64,000 bases of DNA from Myxococcales bacterium (GCA_947483555.1 CANKMW010000006.1:62001-126000); one strand, 5' to 3'. Numbered from the stretch's first letter, positions 10,770 through 20,284 are shown. Numbers and translations are program-made. Notes: generated by a model from the letters alone, not told the origin.

Positions 10770-11834
10770 GTGCGCATCCCGTTCTTCGACATGGTGGCCG
10801 AGCTGGCGCCGGTGCGCGCCGACGTCGACCGCGCCATCGCCCGGGTGCTCGACAGCGGCGTCTTCGTCGGCGGTGACGAGGTGGTGGGCTTCGAGCGCGC
10901 GCTGGCCGCCGCCACCGGCGCGCGCTTCGCGATCGGCACCAGCTCGGGCACCGACGCCCTGCTGGCGATCGGGATGGCGCTCGGCTGGCGCCATGGTGCC
11001 GAGGTGGTGACCACGCCGCTGACGTTCTTCGCCACCGTCGGCGCGATCGTGCGGCTGGGGGCGGTGCCCGTGTTCGCCGATGTCGACGACCGGCTCACCC
11101 TCGATCCGGCCGCCGCCCAGGCCGCGGTCAGCGCGTTGACCGCGGCGGTGTTGCCGGTTCACCTGTTCGGCTTGCCGGCCCGCCATCCCGACGTGCCCGC
11201 CCCGGTGGTCGAGGACGCGGCGCAGTCGATCGGCGCCGGGCCGCTTCGTGGCGTTGCGGCGGCGCTGTCGTTCTTTCCGACCAAGAACCTGGGCGCCGTC
11301 GGCGACGCCGGGGCCGTCCTCACCGATGACGAAGCGCTCGCCGACCGGCTCGCGCTGGTCCGTGGCCACGGGGCGCGTCCCAAGTACCACCACGTCGTGA
11401 TCGGCGGCAACTTCCGCCTCGACGCCATCCAGGCCGCCGTGCTCGCCGCCAAGCTGCCGCACCTGGCCGGCTGGACGTCGGCCCGTCGCGCCCACGCGGC
11501 GCAGTATCGGGCCGCGTTCGCCGCCGCCGGCCTCGACGACGTTCGCCTGCCCCCCGACGAACCGGCCCACGTCTACCACCAGTTCGTGATCCGGGTGCCG
11601 GCCCGCGATCGCCTGCGTGCGCAGCTCACCGCCGCCGGCATCGGCACCGAGGTGTACTACCCGTCGCCGCTCCACCAGGCGCCGGCCCTGGCCGCGGTGG
11701 CGTACCGCGCCGGCGCGTGCCCGAAGGCCGAGGCGGCATGTGCCGAGGTGCTGGCGCTGCCGATCCACCCGGCCCTGCCGGCGTCGGCGCCAGCCGCGAT
11801 CGTCGACGCGATCCGCCGCTTCTACCGCGGCTAG
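10770..11834 (+). CDS. DegT/DnrJ/EryC1/StrS-family PLP aminotransferase
   Basis: Sugar aminotransferase-like enzyme of 354 residues, expected to aminate a nucleotide-linked keto-sugar. Seen: RIPFFDM at the start, SSGTDALLAI (phosphate-binding), PLTFFATVGAI, VEDAAQSIGA, the PLP lysine in FFPTKNLGAVGDAG (Lys172), and ARPKYHHVVIGGNFRLDAIQAA. The GTG at 10770 is chosen because homologues begin with this (V/M)xIPF(F/L)D block; the open frame upstream is the shadow of the preceding gene. It may act in the glycan pathway at the start of the window, 6 kb away. Confidence 0.9.
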   Translation: MRIPFFDMVAELAPVRADVDRAIARVLDSGVFVGGDEVVGFERALAAATGARFAIGTSSGTDALLAIGMALGWRHGAEVVTTPLTFFATVGAIVRLGAVPVFADVDDRLTLDPAAAQAAVSALTAAVLPVHLFGLPARHPDVPAPVVEDAAQSIGAGPLRGVAAALSFFPTKNLGAVGDAGAVLTDDEALADRLALVRGHGARPKYHHVVIGGNFRLDAIQAAVLAAKLPHLAGWTSARRAHAAQYRAAFAAAGLDDVRLPPDEPAHVYHQFVIRVPARDRLRAQLTAAGIGTEVYYPSPLHQAPALAAVAYRAGACPKAEAACAEVLALPIHPALPASAPAAIVDAIRRFYRG

Positions 11835-11838
11835 CATA

Positions 11839-11874
11839 TACCCATAATGGGTAGTACAATACCCATTGTGGGTA
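11839..11874. promoter_or_regulatory. Twin palindromic operator before the MNT gene
   Basis: TACCCATAATGGGTA (11839-11853) is a perfect inverted repeat with a one-base centre; TACCCATTGTGGGTA (11860-11874) is the same site with one mismatch. The centres are 21 bp apart, two helical turns. The element is strikingly AT-rich for this genome and lies just upstream of a gene whose product has an N-terminal winged helix, so autoregulation is likely (inference). An ATG at 11847 lies inside the first site and is unlikely to be the start. Confidence 0.65.
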
Positions 11875-11888
11875 TACAGGGCATGGCG

Positions 11889-12470
11889 ATGGCAGACGCG
11901 CTGTTCTCGCGGACCAAGCAACGCGTGATGGCGCTCTTGTTCGGCCAGCCCGACCGGAGGTTTGCCACGATGGAGTTGATCGGGCTGGCCCGGTCAGGCT
12001 CCGGCGCCGTGCAACGAGAGCTCGATCGATTCGTCGCGAGCGGCCTGGTGACGGTGACGCTGGTCGGGCGGCAGAAGCTGTACGGCGCCAATCATGAGTC
12101 GCCGATCTACGAGCAACTGCGTGACATCGTCGAGAAGACCGCGGGCATCGCGGATGTGCTCCGCACCGCCCTGGCGCCGATCTCCGCGGTGCTCCAGTTT
12201 GCAGTCCTCTATGGCTCCGTGGCGAAGGAGACCGACCGCGCGACCAGTGATATCGACGTCCTGCTGGTGGCCGACGACCTCACGCTCGAGGACGTGTTCG
12301 CGGCACTGCAGCCCGCAGAGGCTCGACTCGGTCGTCGTGTCAGCCCGACCGTCTACACAGCGGACGAGTTCCAGCGTCGCAGGAAGGCGCGCCAGCCCTT
12401 CCTGACCAAGCTGCTGACCGGCAAACACGTCGTGCTCCTGGGAAGCGAAGATGCCGTCGCCACTCGATAA
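11889..12470 (+). CDS. Winged-helix + MNT-type nucleotidyltransferase (antitoxin-like)
   Basis: About 193 residues. The N-terminal ~85 form a winged-helix DNA-binding domain (SRTKQRVMALLFGQPDRRF ... SGSGAVQRELDRFVASGLV). The C-terminal half is a minimal nucleotidyltransferase with the active-site signature YGSVAKETDRATSDIDVLLV, where Gly-Ser and the two Asp residues are present. Such proteins pair with HEPN toxins and may AMPylate them (MntA/HepT paradigm). The start at 11889 is supported by AGGG at 11877-11881 and by clearing the operator; ATG 11883 is possible. It overlaps the remnant HEPN gene by 20 bp, as in intact pairs. Confidence 0.75.
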   Translation: MADALFSRTKQRVMALLFGQPDRRFATMELIGLARSGSGAVQRELDRFVASGLVTVTLVGRQKLYGANHESPIYEQLRDIVEKTAGIADVLRTALAPISAVLQFAVLYGSVAKETDRATSDIDVLLVADDLTLEDVFAALQPAEARLGRRVSPTVYTADEFQRRRKARQPFLTKLLTGKHVVLLGSEDAVATR

Positions 12471-12761
12471 CCTCGTCGCGATCGCGACCTCGCTTACAAC
12501 GCGGCGCACGCGTTCTCGCTCGCAGCGCTGCGGGCCCGGGGATATCGCTCCGAGAACCGCTACGCGGTGTTCCAGTGTCTCGCTCACACCGTGGGGCTGC
12601 CGGCCGCACAATGGCGCGTGCTCGATGAGGCCCACAAGAAGAGAAACCTCGCCGAGTACGAGGGCACCGCCGACATCGATCTCGCCCTCGTGGTGGCGGT
12701 GATCCGCGTTGCGCGTGAGGTCGAGGCTCGCGTGCTCGCGCTCGGTTCGGTGGCGATCTGA
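12451..12761 (+). pseudogene. HEPN-domain toxin-like gene, broken by internal deletion and frameshift
   Basis: The start (MPSPLDNLVAI) is in one frame and the rest (DLAYNAAHAFSLAALRARG, YAVFQCLAHTVGLP, KKRNLAEYEGTADIDL) is in another. In intact relatives, as I know them, roughly 40-45 residues separate LDNLVAI from DLAYNAAHA; here they are adjacent. The junction reads GTCGCGATCGCGACCTCG, so deletion between short GCGA repeats is a plausible cause. The conserved RNLAEYEG motif that replaces the classic RX4H motif is still present. No full-length product can be made from a normal start; an ATG or GTG inside would give only the C-terminal ~65-75 residues. Confidence 0.65.
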
Positions 12762-12785
12762 CTCGCATGCGGTGAGCGCAGAAAT

Positions 12786-12808
12786 CTAGCCTGCGACCTG
12801 CAGGCTAG
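12786..12808. terminator. Hairpin between convergent genes
   Basis: CTAGCCTGC (12786-12794), loop GACCT, GCAGGCTAG (12800-12808): a perfect 9-bp stem placed at the 3' ends of the HEPN remnant (plus) and the S26 peptidase (minus), whose TAG stop is inside the stem. There is no clear U-tract, so bidirectional termination is inferred only. Confidence 0.45.
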
Positions 12809-13242
12809 CGCGCGCGCAGGTGGTGCAGCGTGACGCGGGCAGCGGCGTGGGCGAAGCGGGCCAGGGCGCGGGCCCGCTCGACGGCGTGCGGCACGCGCAC
12901 CGGCAGCGCGGCCACGCCGACGATCTGCGATGTATGGACCAGCCCGGGGGCTGGATCGACCTGGTTGTCGCCCAGGTGCGCCCACCAGCCGCCGGGCGCC
13001 GCCGCCACCAGGCGGTGTAGCTCGAGGTCGCCGCGGCTGGTCACGAACGCGGCGACTGCGCCGCGCCGTGGCGGCTGCGCCCGGATCGCGACCCGCTCGC
13101 CGCGGCGGAGCACCGGCTCCATGGACGACCCGCCGCAGGTGACCACCCAACCCGCAGGGCTGGATGCCCGGTCGCGCAACAGCTCGATGCGCGCCCGCAC
13201 CGCCGGGGGCAACGCGTGGCCGGGGAACAGGTAGGCCATCAT
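12805..13242 (-). CDS. S24/S26-type serine peptidase (signal-peptidase-like)
   Basis: About 145 residues. CGGSSMEPVLRRGERVAIR carries the catalytic Ser (Ser40 in SSM), GAVAAFV and ELHRLVA follow, and GDNQVDP is the usual late motif. Lys of the Ser-Lys dyad is replaced by His (His76 in LHR), as in SipW/ER-type enzymes. There is no clear N-terminal membrane anchor. The frame is open up to a GTG at 13356 that overlaps the precursor gene; I prefer the ATG pair at 13242/13239, but the longer form is possible. It is the last gene of the PqqD-radical SAM operon, 91 nt after the small peptide, and could remove a leader or process the lipoprotein. Confidence 0.7.
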   Translation of the reverse strand: MMAYLFPGHALPPAVRARIELLRDRASSPAGWVVTCGGSSMEPVLRRGERVAIRAQPPRRGAVAAFVTSRGDLELHRLVAAAPGGWWAHLGDNQVDPAPGLVHTSQIVGVAALPVRVPHAVERARALARFAHAAARVTLHHLRAR

Positions 13243-13333
13243 CGACGACTCGCGTGGGTCGGGCCGGTACGGGTCCGGAATGACGACGCCGGCACCCGTC
13301 AGAGCACCGGCGCTGCCTGCCGAACCGAGCAGC

Positions 13334-13492
13334 TCAGGATCGGTCGGGGTTGCCACCGGGGCACACGAACTGGTTGGCCTTGGCGCACGACAGGGCCAGC
13401 GTCTCGAAGACCTCGTCGGAGATCACCGCCGGCGCCTCGTACGGCTTGCGTGGCCGTGGCTCGGGCGGGGGATCCTTCTGCGGTTCGCTCAT
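13334..13492 (-). CDS. Candidate RiPP precursor peptide, 52 residues
   Basis: Too short for routine gene calling. Translation of 13492-13334 begins MSEPQKDPPPEPRPRKPYEA and ends CPGGNPDRS. The middle, residues 16-38, contains KPYEAP, then VISDEVFETLALSCAK; Cys36 and Cys44 are the only cysteines. An excellent Shine-Dalgarno (GTGGAG) lies 6-11 nt before the ATG, within the 20-nt gap after the lipoprotein stop. The acidic/hydrophobic segment with E-x-F-E-T-x-A-L-x-C-x-K resembles, as I remember them, small leader-type peptides encoded beside PqqD and radical SAM/SPASM genes (not verified here). A charged proline-rich front and a short Cys-containing tail fit a leader-core layout. Modification and product are unknown. 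Confidence 0.7.
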   Translation of the reverse strand: MSEPQKDPPPEPRPRKPYEAPAVISDEVFETLALSCAKANQFVCPGGNPDRS

Positions 13493-13512
13493 GGGTGCTC
13501 CACTTTAGCAGA

Positions 13513-16500
13513 TCAGTTGCCGTCGTCCCACAGCACCTGGAAGCTGCCATCCAGGCCGGCGGTGGTCTGGTCTGCCCAACAGATGTCATCCAGGCCGTCA
13601 CCGTTCACGTCACCGGCCCAGATCGCCACGATCGCACTGCCGCCGTTGGTCGGCGTGGTGCTGTTCCATCCCACCGGCCCGTCGATGGTGTGGTCGGGCG
13701 CCGGCGGGCTCTCGACGCCGGGCGTCAAGGGACCGAACCAGACCTGGAGCTGGGACTGCGTGGTCCCGGAGGCCCGGCCACCCACGACCAGGTCCTCGTT
13801 CCCGTCGCCATCGACGTCGGGGTTCGCGCTGGTGGCGTTGTTGACGACCGACATGCCGAACTGGCGCTGAGCCGTCGTCTCCTGCAACGTGACCAGCGCG
13901 ACACCAGGCACGTTGGTCGCCGCGACCCCGGCGACTCCGATGGTATCGCCATCGATGACGAACACGACGCCAGCGTCGGCGAGTCCGTCGCCAGCGCGGA
14001 AGTCGCCGATCACGATGTCCCGTGCGCCATCACCGTTCTGATCCGAGATCGAGCCCATCGTCACGCCCCACTCGAGCAGGGCATCGGGCGTCACGTACTG
14101 GATGCGGACGTCGCGACCCACGGTGAACGGCTCCCTGGTCACGCCGGGCGCAGCGGGGCGTCCCGATGTCGACCGGAATACGAACACCTCGGCCCCTGCA
14201 ACAAAGTCCTCGTACGACGACACGCCGAGATCGTCGGTGACGTCGCTGCTGCCCTGGGTCGGGCCGAGATTGTGGAGATATCCACCGAAGAACCCCAGCG
14301 GCTGCTCGTACATCCTCATCACCGCCGTGCCGCTGCCCGCCGCGCTGACATCCGAGATGGCGACGATCCCGCTCGGGACCGTTCCGCCGTAGAACACGAC
14401 CGCGGCTCCGGCCACGCCACCCCCGCCGAACACGGCCGTGGCGACCAGATCGTCGGTGCCATCACCGTCGTGATCCGCGGCCGCGAGCGACCAGCCGAAC
14501 CCGCTGCCCGAGAACCAGCTGGCTCCGGCCGCGACGTTGATCCGCCGCGGAGCCGTGGTGGCCGCCACCGTTCCGGCCGGGAATGCGGCGCCGCCGTTGA
14601 ACACGTAGACCGTGGCCGCGAACGGGGCGCCGATCGCCAGATCGTCACGGGTGCCGCTGCTCCAGCGGACCGCTGCCAGCGAGAAGCCGAGCTGTCCGCC
14701 GACGACGGTGCCGCGGATCGTCACGGCGGGTGCGGACGCGAGTCCGGCGGCCGAGCCGAAGTAAACGTAGACCTCACCGGCGCCATTGACGCCGCCGGCG
14801 GTGGTGAACGGCGCCGCGATGGCGACGTCGTCGAACGCGTCGTCGTTGAAGCGTCCGCGCGCGATGGCGTAACCGAGCTGCGCGTTGCCGGTGGTGTTGG
14901 GGGCCGCATAGGCGGCGGTCTGGTCGAAGCGCGGCGTCAAGGGGCCGGCGATCTGGGCCACCGAGCGGTTGCCGGCCGCGTCGACCGCCGCGACGCCGAT
15001 CCAGAAGGCGGTGCCGGTCCGCAGCGGTCGGACGCGCACGGTCTCGGCGCTCCCCGGCGCGCCGGGGACCGGGCTGGCGAACGCCAGGCCCGTGGTGTCG
15101 AAGTTGCCGTCGGTGAGCGCGACCGTGGCGAACCTGATCCGGTACGACGCTGCGGCCGCGCCACCATCGCTGGGGGCCGTGAACTGGAGCCGGATCGAGT
15201 GCCTGGTGTCGGCCACCGCCGTCAGCCCGGTGACGACCGGTGGCGGCGACAGATCGACGACCAGGCTGAGCGCCCCCGAGCCGACCTGCGGACCCGCCGT
15301 GGCGCTGGCGAGGATCGCGTACGGGGCGACCCGGCCGGCGAGCGTCATGACCAAGCTCCACGAGGTACCGGTGACGACCGCGGGAACCGCGGCGCCCCCG
15401 TCGACCGCGATCGTCACCGTCGCCCCGAGCACCGAGACCGTCCCGGTGAGCGTGAAGGTGAGGTTGCCGGCCGCCACCGTGCCGTCGCTGCCACCGACGC
15501 CACCGTCGGCGGGCGAACCGGTGAAGTTGACCGAGATGTCGGCGAGCGAGATCCGGCACGCCGCGGTCATCGCCGTGTTGCCGGCGGCGTCGGTGGCGGT
15601 GCCGACGAAGTCGTTGCTGCCGTTCAAGACCGTGACCACGACCTCGCCACCGGCACCATTGGCGTCGAAGTTGTTGGTTCCGCCCGAGTTGGTCAACCGG
15701 AGCCGGCGGTCGGCGGCCTGCGGCGACACCACGCTCATCCGGATCTGGGTGCCGGCCAGCCCGCCGTCGATGTCCTGGGCCGGCGTGACGGTGCCGCCAC
15801 ACGCGATCCCGGCCGGCTGCGAGACCTGCACCGCAACGCTCGGGGGCTGGTTGTCGAACCGGAGGTTCACGCCGGCGGTGGTCTCGATGCCGTCAGCGCT
15901 GGTGACTCGCACCGTGCACAGCTCGGCCGATTCGCACGGCACGCCGCCGCAGACATCGGCGCGCAGCGTGGTCACGCCAAGGGCGCCGACCGTGCCACCG
16001 ATGTCGTTGCTGCCGCAGTCGGAGGTGACCGTGCGACCGATGCAGGCATCGGCGACATCGAGGACGACGTCGACCTGCGCGCCATTGCCGGCGTTGCCAT
16101 CGGCGTCGGTGGTGACGGTGGTGATCGGCGCGGTGACGACGATCGGGCAGCCGTCGTAGACGACCCGGAAGGTCTCGGTCCGGGTGCACGGGTTGCCGGC
16201 GTGATCGATGGTCGAGAACGCGACGTCGAAATCGGCGGGCGGAGTGGTCGGATTGAACGAGGCGTCGGCGGTCGAGTCGCCGCCAGCGCTGATCGCGGTG
16301 CCGGTCAGCGTGGTGATGCCGCCGCCGGGTGCCGTGATGACGAAGCGCGCGCCCTCGCTGGCGGTGTCGCCACCCGCGGCGTGGCCGGTCAGCTCGAGCT
16401 GGATGCCGTTGGCGATCGTCATGTCGTCGTCGAGGCTCGGGGTCAGGCTGGTGCCGGGCACCGGCGACGAGATGGTGCACACCGGTGCGACCGTATCGAC

Positions 16501-17235
16501 GAACACCGAGGTGACCCCCGACGATCGCGATCCCACGCCGCCCGGGCCGGCACAGGCGACCCGCAGGTTGTCCTGGCCTTCGGGCAGGCTCATGGCCAGG
16601 CGCAGCTCGCCGGTGTCGTTGGCGATGCCGGTCCCGACCTGGGTCTCGACCGCGCCCGGGCCCGACAGGAACAGCTTCACTTCATGGCCGGGCGACGTGG
16701 TCACGATGATGTCGCCCTGGAAGCCCGGCACCGCGGCGTTGCCATCGGCGTCGCCGTTGAAGACGTCGAGCGGGGCGTAGAACGCGCTCGGCTCGGGGGC
16801 GGTCGCGAACCCGAGCACACAGTCGGCTCCGGCGACCACCTCGACGTGCTTGAGATCCTCGTCGCGTCCGCATTCGCCGGCGTCGCCGACCACCCGCAGA
16901 TCGGCGCCGCCGGGCGGGATCGTGACCTCTTCGAAGATGGCGTTGCCCTGGGTGTCGGTCAGCGCGGTCGTCGTGGCCAGGACCATGCCGGCGTCGTCCT
17001 CGATGGTGAGGGTCAGCTCCACGCCGCGGCCGAACGTGGTCCGGACCCGGACGTCGGTCTGCACGCCGTCGGCTGCCGCGCTCAGATCATCGGTGATCAG
17101 CTCGGCCGGTTCGACGATGGCGACCAGCACCTCGGACTGGCAGATGATGCTCTCGCCGCAGCCGGCAACCAGGACCGCGAGTGAACAGCAAGCCGCCAGG
17201 GCCTTCGTTCCCCGGCGAAGGATCGTGATGATCAT
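13513..17235 (-). CDS. Giant surface lipoprotein with Ig-like, fibronectin III and FG-GAP repeats
   Basis: 1240 residues. A lipoprotein signal (LAVLVAGCGES) is followed by about six bacterial Ig-like beta-sandwich repeats (to ~residue 690; recurring TxxDxxGN motifs), one fibronectin type III domain (SPPPVVTGLTAVADTRHS ... AVDAAGNRS) and a C-terminal beta-propeller of FG-GAP/integrin-alpha repeats with calcium-type loops DGDGTDD, NGDGARD, DGDGNED and NGDGLDD. It is exposed at the cell surface. It sits between the radical SAM gene (47 nt upstream) and the candidate precursor (20 nt downstream) in the same operon, so it may receive, anchor or display the modified product, or be an unrelated passenger. 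Confidence 0.8.
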   Translation of the reverse strand: MIITILRRGTKALAACCSLAVLVAGCGESIICQSEVLVAIVEPAELITDDLSAAADGVQTDVRVRTTFGRGVELTLTIEDDAGMVLATTTALTDTQGNAIFEEVTIPPGGADLRVVGDAGECGRDEDLKHVEVVAGADCVLGFATAPEPSAFYAPLDVFNGDADGNAAVPGFQGDIIVTTSPGHEVKLFLSGPGAVETQVGTGIANDTGELRLAMSLPEGQDNLRVACAGPGGVGSRSSGVTSVFVDTVAPVCTISSPVPGTSLTPSLDDDMTIANGIQLELTGHAAGGDTASEGARFVITAPGGGITTLTGTAISAGGDSTADASFNPTTPPADFDVAFSTIDHAGNPCTRTETFRVVYDGCPIVVTAPITTVTTDADGNAGNGAQVDVVLDVADACIGRTVTSDCGSNDIGGTVGALGVTTLRADVCGGVPCESAELCTVRVTSADGIETTAGVNLRFDNQPPSVAVQVSQPAGIACGGTVTPAQDIDGGLAGTQIRMSVVSPQAADRRLRLTNSGGTNNFDANGAGGEVVVTVLNGSNDFVGTATDAAGNTAMTAACRISLADISVNFTGSPADGGVGGSDGTVAAGNLTFTLTGTVSVLGATVTIAVDGGAAVPAVVTGTSWSLVMTLAGRVAPYAILASATAGPQVGSGALSLVVDLSPPPVVTGLTAVADTRHSIRLQFTAPSDGGAAAASYRIRFATVALTDGNFDTTGLAFASPVPGAPGSAETVRVRPLRTGTAFWIGVAAVDAAGNRSVAQIAGPLTPRFDQTAAYAAPNTTGNAQLGYAIARGRFNDDAFDDVAIAAPFTTAGGVNGAGEVYVYFGSAAGLASAPAVTIRGTVVGGQLGFSLAAVRWSSGTRDDLAIGAPFAATVYVFNGGAAFPAGTVAATTAPRRINVAAGASWFSGSGFGWSLAAADHDGDGTDDLVATAVFGGGGVAGAAVVFYGGTVPSGIVAISDVSAAGSGTAVMRMYEQPLGFFGGYLHNLGPTQGSSDVTDDLGVSSYEDFVAGAEVFVFRSTSGRPAAPGVTREPFTVGRDVRIQYVTPDALLEWGVTMGSISDQNGDGARDIVIGDFRAGDGLADAGVVFVIDGDTIGVAGVAATNVPGVALVTLQETTAQRQFGMSVVNNATSANPDVDGDGNEDLVVGGRASGTTQSQLQVWFGPLTPGVESPPAPDHTIDGPVGWNSTTPTNGGSAIVAIWAGDVNGDGLDDICWADQTTAGLDGSFQVLWDDGN

Positions 17236-17282
17236 GTAGGTATCCTCGAAGATTCGAACGACGCAAGGAGACGCGAATACAG

Positions 17283-18484
<1,202 letters not shown>

Positions 18485-18488
<4 letters not shown>

Positions 18489-19315
18489 AGGGAAGCCTCG
18501 CGAGGATACGCGATTCCGAGCACGCTCGCGACGTCAGGATCCCTGCGGAACTCGAGCCGGTAACACGGCACCTGGCTCGTGACGTCCGCGACCAGGCCGA
18601 GGATGTGCTCGGCGGTTCGCGGCTCGGCGACGTAGATGAGCACGTGGCGGAGCAACTCGCGCACGGCCGCCGCCGGCGCCATCGGGTCGCGGGCGTGGTG
18701 GAGCGCCTGGACGAGAAAGTGGATCGCGTCGAGCGGAGCGCTGGCCCCGTGCTCGATCCCGGGCGGTCCCAGGTACGGCGGCACGTACACCGTCCACCGT
18801 CCACCGTCGCGGCGCAGCACGATGAGCTCGTCGCCGATCTTGCGCGCCGGCGGTCGGTCGAGCAGCGCCGAGATCGTGCTCTTGCCGGCGCCACTCACGC
18901 CGGTGAACACGAGCGCCTTGCCAGCAGTCTCGATCGCCGACGCGTGCAGGATGAGCGCACCGTGTCGCGCCAGCGCGACCGAGGCGGCGATTCGCACGCA
19001 TGCCTCGAGGCTGTTGGCGCTCGGGCCGACGCGGAAGCGGGCCGACAGCGGCAGCTCACCGGTGTCGACCTCTCCCTCCGCATCGAAGCGCTCGACCCGC
19101 AACGTCTGGCCGGCGCCGAGGAGGCGGCGGAAGCCCGGGTACTCCGCGCCGCGCTCTCGATCGAATCCGGTCACCCGCTCGACGTCGATGGTCAGGGCCG
19201 GCGGCGCCGTGGTCGGGAAGCGGTGATACACGGCCGCCAGGTCGGCGATCTGGCTGTTGTCGGTCGCCCGGACGGCGACCGGCAACCCGGCGATGTGGAA
19301 ACGAACCTCGGCCAT
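18485..19315 (-). CDS. HPr-kinase-like P-loop protein
   Basis: 276 residues. The C-terminal part resembles the HPr kinase/phosphorylase catalytic domain: HASAIETAGKALVFTGVSGA with the P-loop GVSGAGKST (139-147), then KIGDELIVLRRD as the acidic motif. The N-terminal 110 residues are a beta-rich domain unlike the normal HPrK N-domain. Stand-alone HprK-like kinases occur in PqqD-containing and lasso-peptide clusters, where some phosphorylate the peptide (established for lasso peptides). There is no HPr or PTS gene nearby. It overlaps the radical SAM gene by ATGA, so the two are translationally coupled. Start at 19315 by the sequence MAEVRFHI and 31-nt spacing from the methyltransferase. Confidence 0.78.
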
Positions 19316-19346
19316 GGTGGTCTGTGCGCCGCCGACCCTACCGCGT

Positions 19347-20006
19347 TCACGCCCCGCGCATGACCACGACCACCTGGCTCCATAGCTGGATCGAGCTGTG
19401 TCGGTCGAGCCAGGGCGGGATCTCCACCAGAAATGGTGGCAAGCGGATGGTGCGCCATCGCACGACGCGCTCGACCGCGAAACCCACCGCGGTCGCCGTA
19501 CCGGTGAGATCTTCGACGCGGTCCAGCTCGCGCACCCGCGGGTCTGGTCGTCGCGCGCCGCGCAGGCCCCATGTGCGGGCCCCGAACTGGTGGATGGCGA
19601 GGATTCCGCCACCGACCAGGACCCGTGCGACCTCGGCGAGCGCGGTTGCGGCGTCGAGGTAGCGAAACACGCCGCCGCCGGCGAGGACCGCGTCGAAGCT
19701 GCGGGCCGCGAACGGCAACCGGTGAGCATCGGCGCGCACGACCGCCAGGCCCTTGCCGGCGGCCACGTCGAGCATCCTGGCCGCGACATCGACGCCGATG
19801 CGTACCGGCGCCGCGACCTGCGCCAGCACCCGCCCGGTGCCGACGCCAAGCTCGAGCACGCGCGTCGCGCCCTGCGCGGCGTCGAGCATCGGCCGTTCGA
19901 TCCGCCGGGCGTGGGCACGATCACGGCGGCCGTCGTGGCGGGCGTCGTACCCTATGGCTCCGGCGTCGTAGCCGGCGGCGACCTCGCGCCACGGTTGCCG
20001 CGTCAT
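19347..20006 (-). CDS. SAM-dependent class I methyltransferase
   Basis: About 219 residues. Motif I VLELGVGTGRVL, acidic residue after the second strand (IGVDVAARML), motif ADAHRLPFAARSFDAVLAGG and ARVLVGGGILAI match the Methyltransf_11/UbiE-type Rossmann fold. The last 60 residues include a hydrophobic patch (RLPPFLVEIPPWL). Start at 20006: its ATG overlaps the PqqD-like stop as ATGA. Its place between the PqqD-like gene and the kinase suggests a tailoring step in the same pathway; substrate unknown. Confidence 0.82.
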   Translation of the reverse strand: MTRQPWREVAAGYDAGAIGYDARHDGRRDRAHARRIERPMLDAAQGATRVLELGVGTGRVLAQVAAPVRIGVDVAARMLDVAAGKGLAVVRADAHRLPFAARSFDAVLAGGGVFRYLDAATALAEVARVLVGGGILAIHQFGARTWGLRGARRPDPRVRELDRVEDLTGTATAVGFAVERVVRWRTIRLPPFLVEIPPWLDRHSSIQLWSQVVVVMRGA

Positions 20007-20284
20007 GCCTGATCGACGACCAGGATCTGGCGCGCGACGAGATCCTCGAGGCACCTCTCCGCGTCGAGCCGCGCCGTCGCCTCGTCGACCTCGTATTCGG
20101 CGCAGAGCGCCCCCGCCGCGGTGTCCGCTGACAGCCCGTCCGCCGACAGCTTCCATAGATGGGTCGCCGCGTCGTTGAGCGTATGAAGCTTGTTGTCGTC
20201 CGCCGTGACCACGAAGGCCTGGCCGTCGATCACTCGCCCCGCGGTCTGCGGATTACGACGGTAGCGCCGCATGGCGGCGAACAT
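20003..20284 (-). CDS. PqqD-family peptide chaperone (RiPP recognition element)
   Basis: 93 residues. RRNPQTAGRVIDGQAFVVTA, then LHTLNDAATHLWKL and a helical end with VDEATARLDAERCLEDLVAR are typical of PqqD-like winged-helix domains, which bind leader peptides and present them to radical SAM partners (established for PqqD). First gene of the minus-strand operon, coupled by ATGA to the methyltransferase. The presence of a free-standing RRE is the strongest reason to treat the operon as a RiPP pathway. Confidence 0.85.
   Translation of the reverse strand: MFAAMRRYRRNPQTAGRVIDGQAFVVTADDNKLHTLNDAATHLWKLSADGLSADTAAGALCAEYEVDEATARLDAERCLEDLVARQILVVDQA

Noticed and set aside
11847..11888. ATG at 11847 as start of the MNT gene
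   Set aside because: It lies inside the first palindrome of the operator and has no Shine-Dalgarno; homologues begin at MADALF, matching 11889.
13216..17184. A 1322-residue open frame on the plus strand
   Set aside because: It is antisense to the lipoprotein and peptidase genes. Its product is a mix of Arg, Gly, Asp and Val without any domain, as expected for the shadow of a GC-rich gene.
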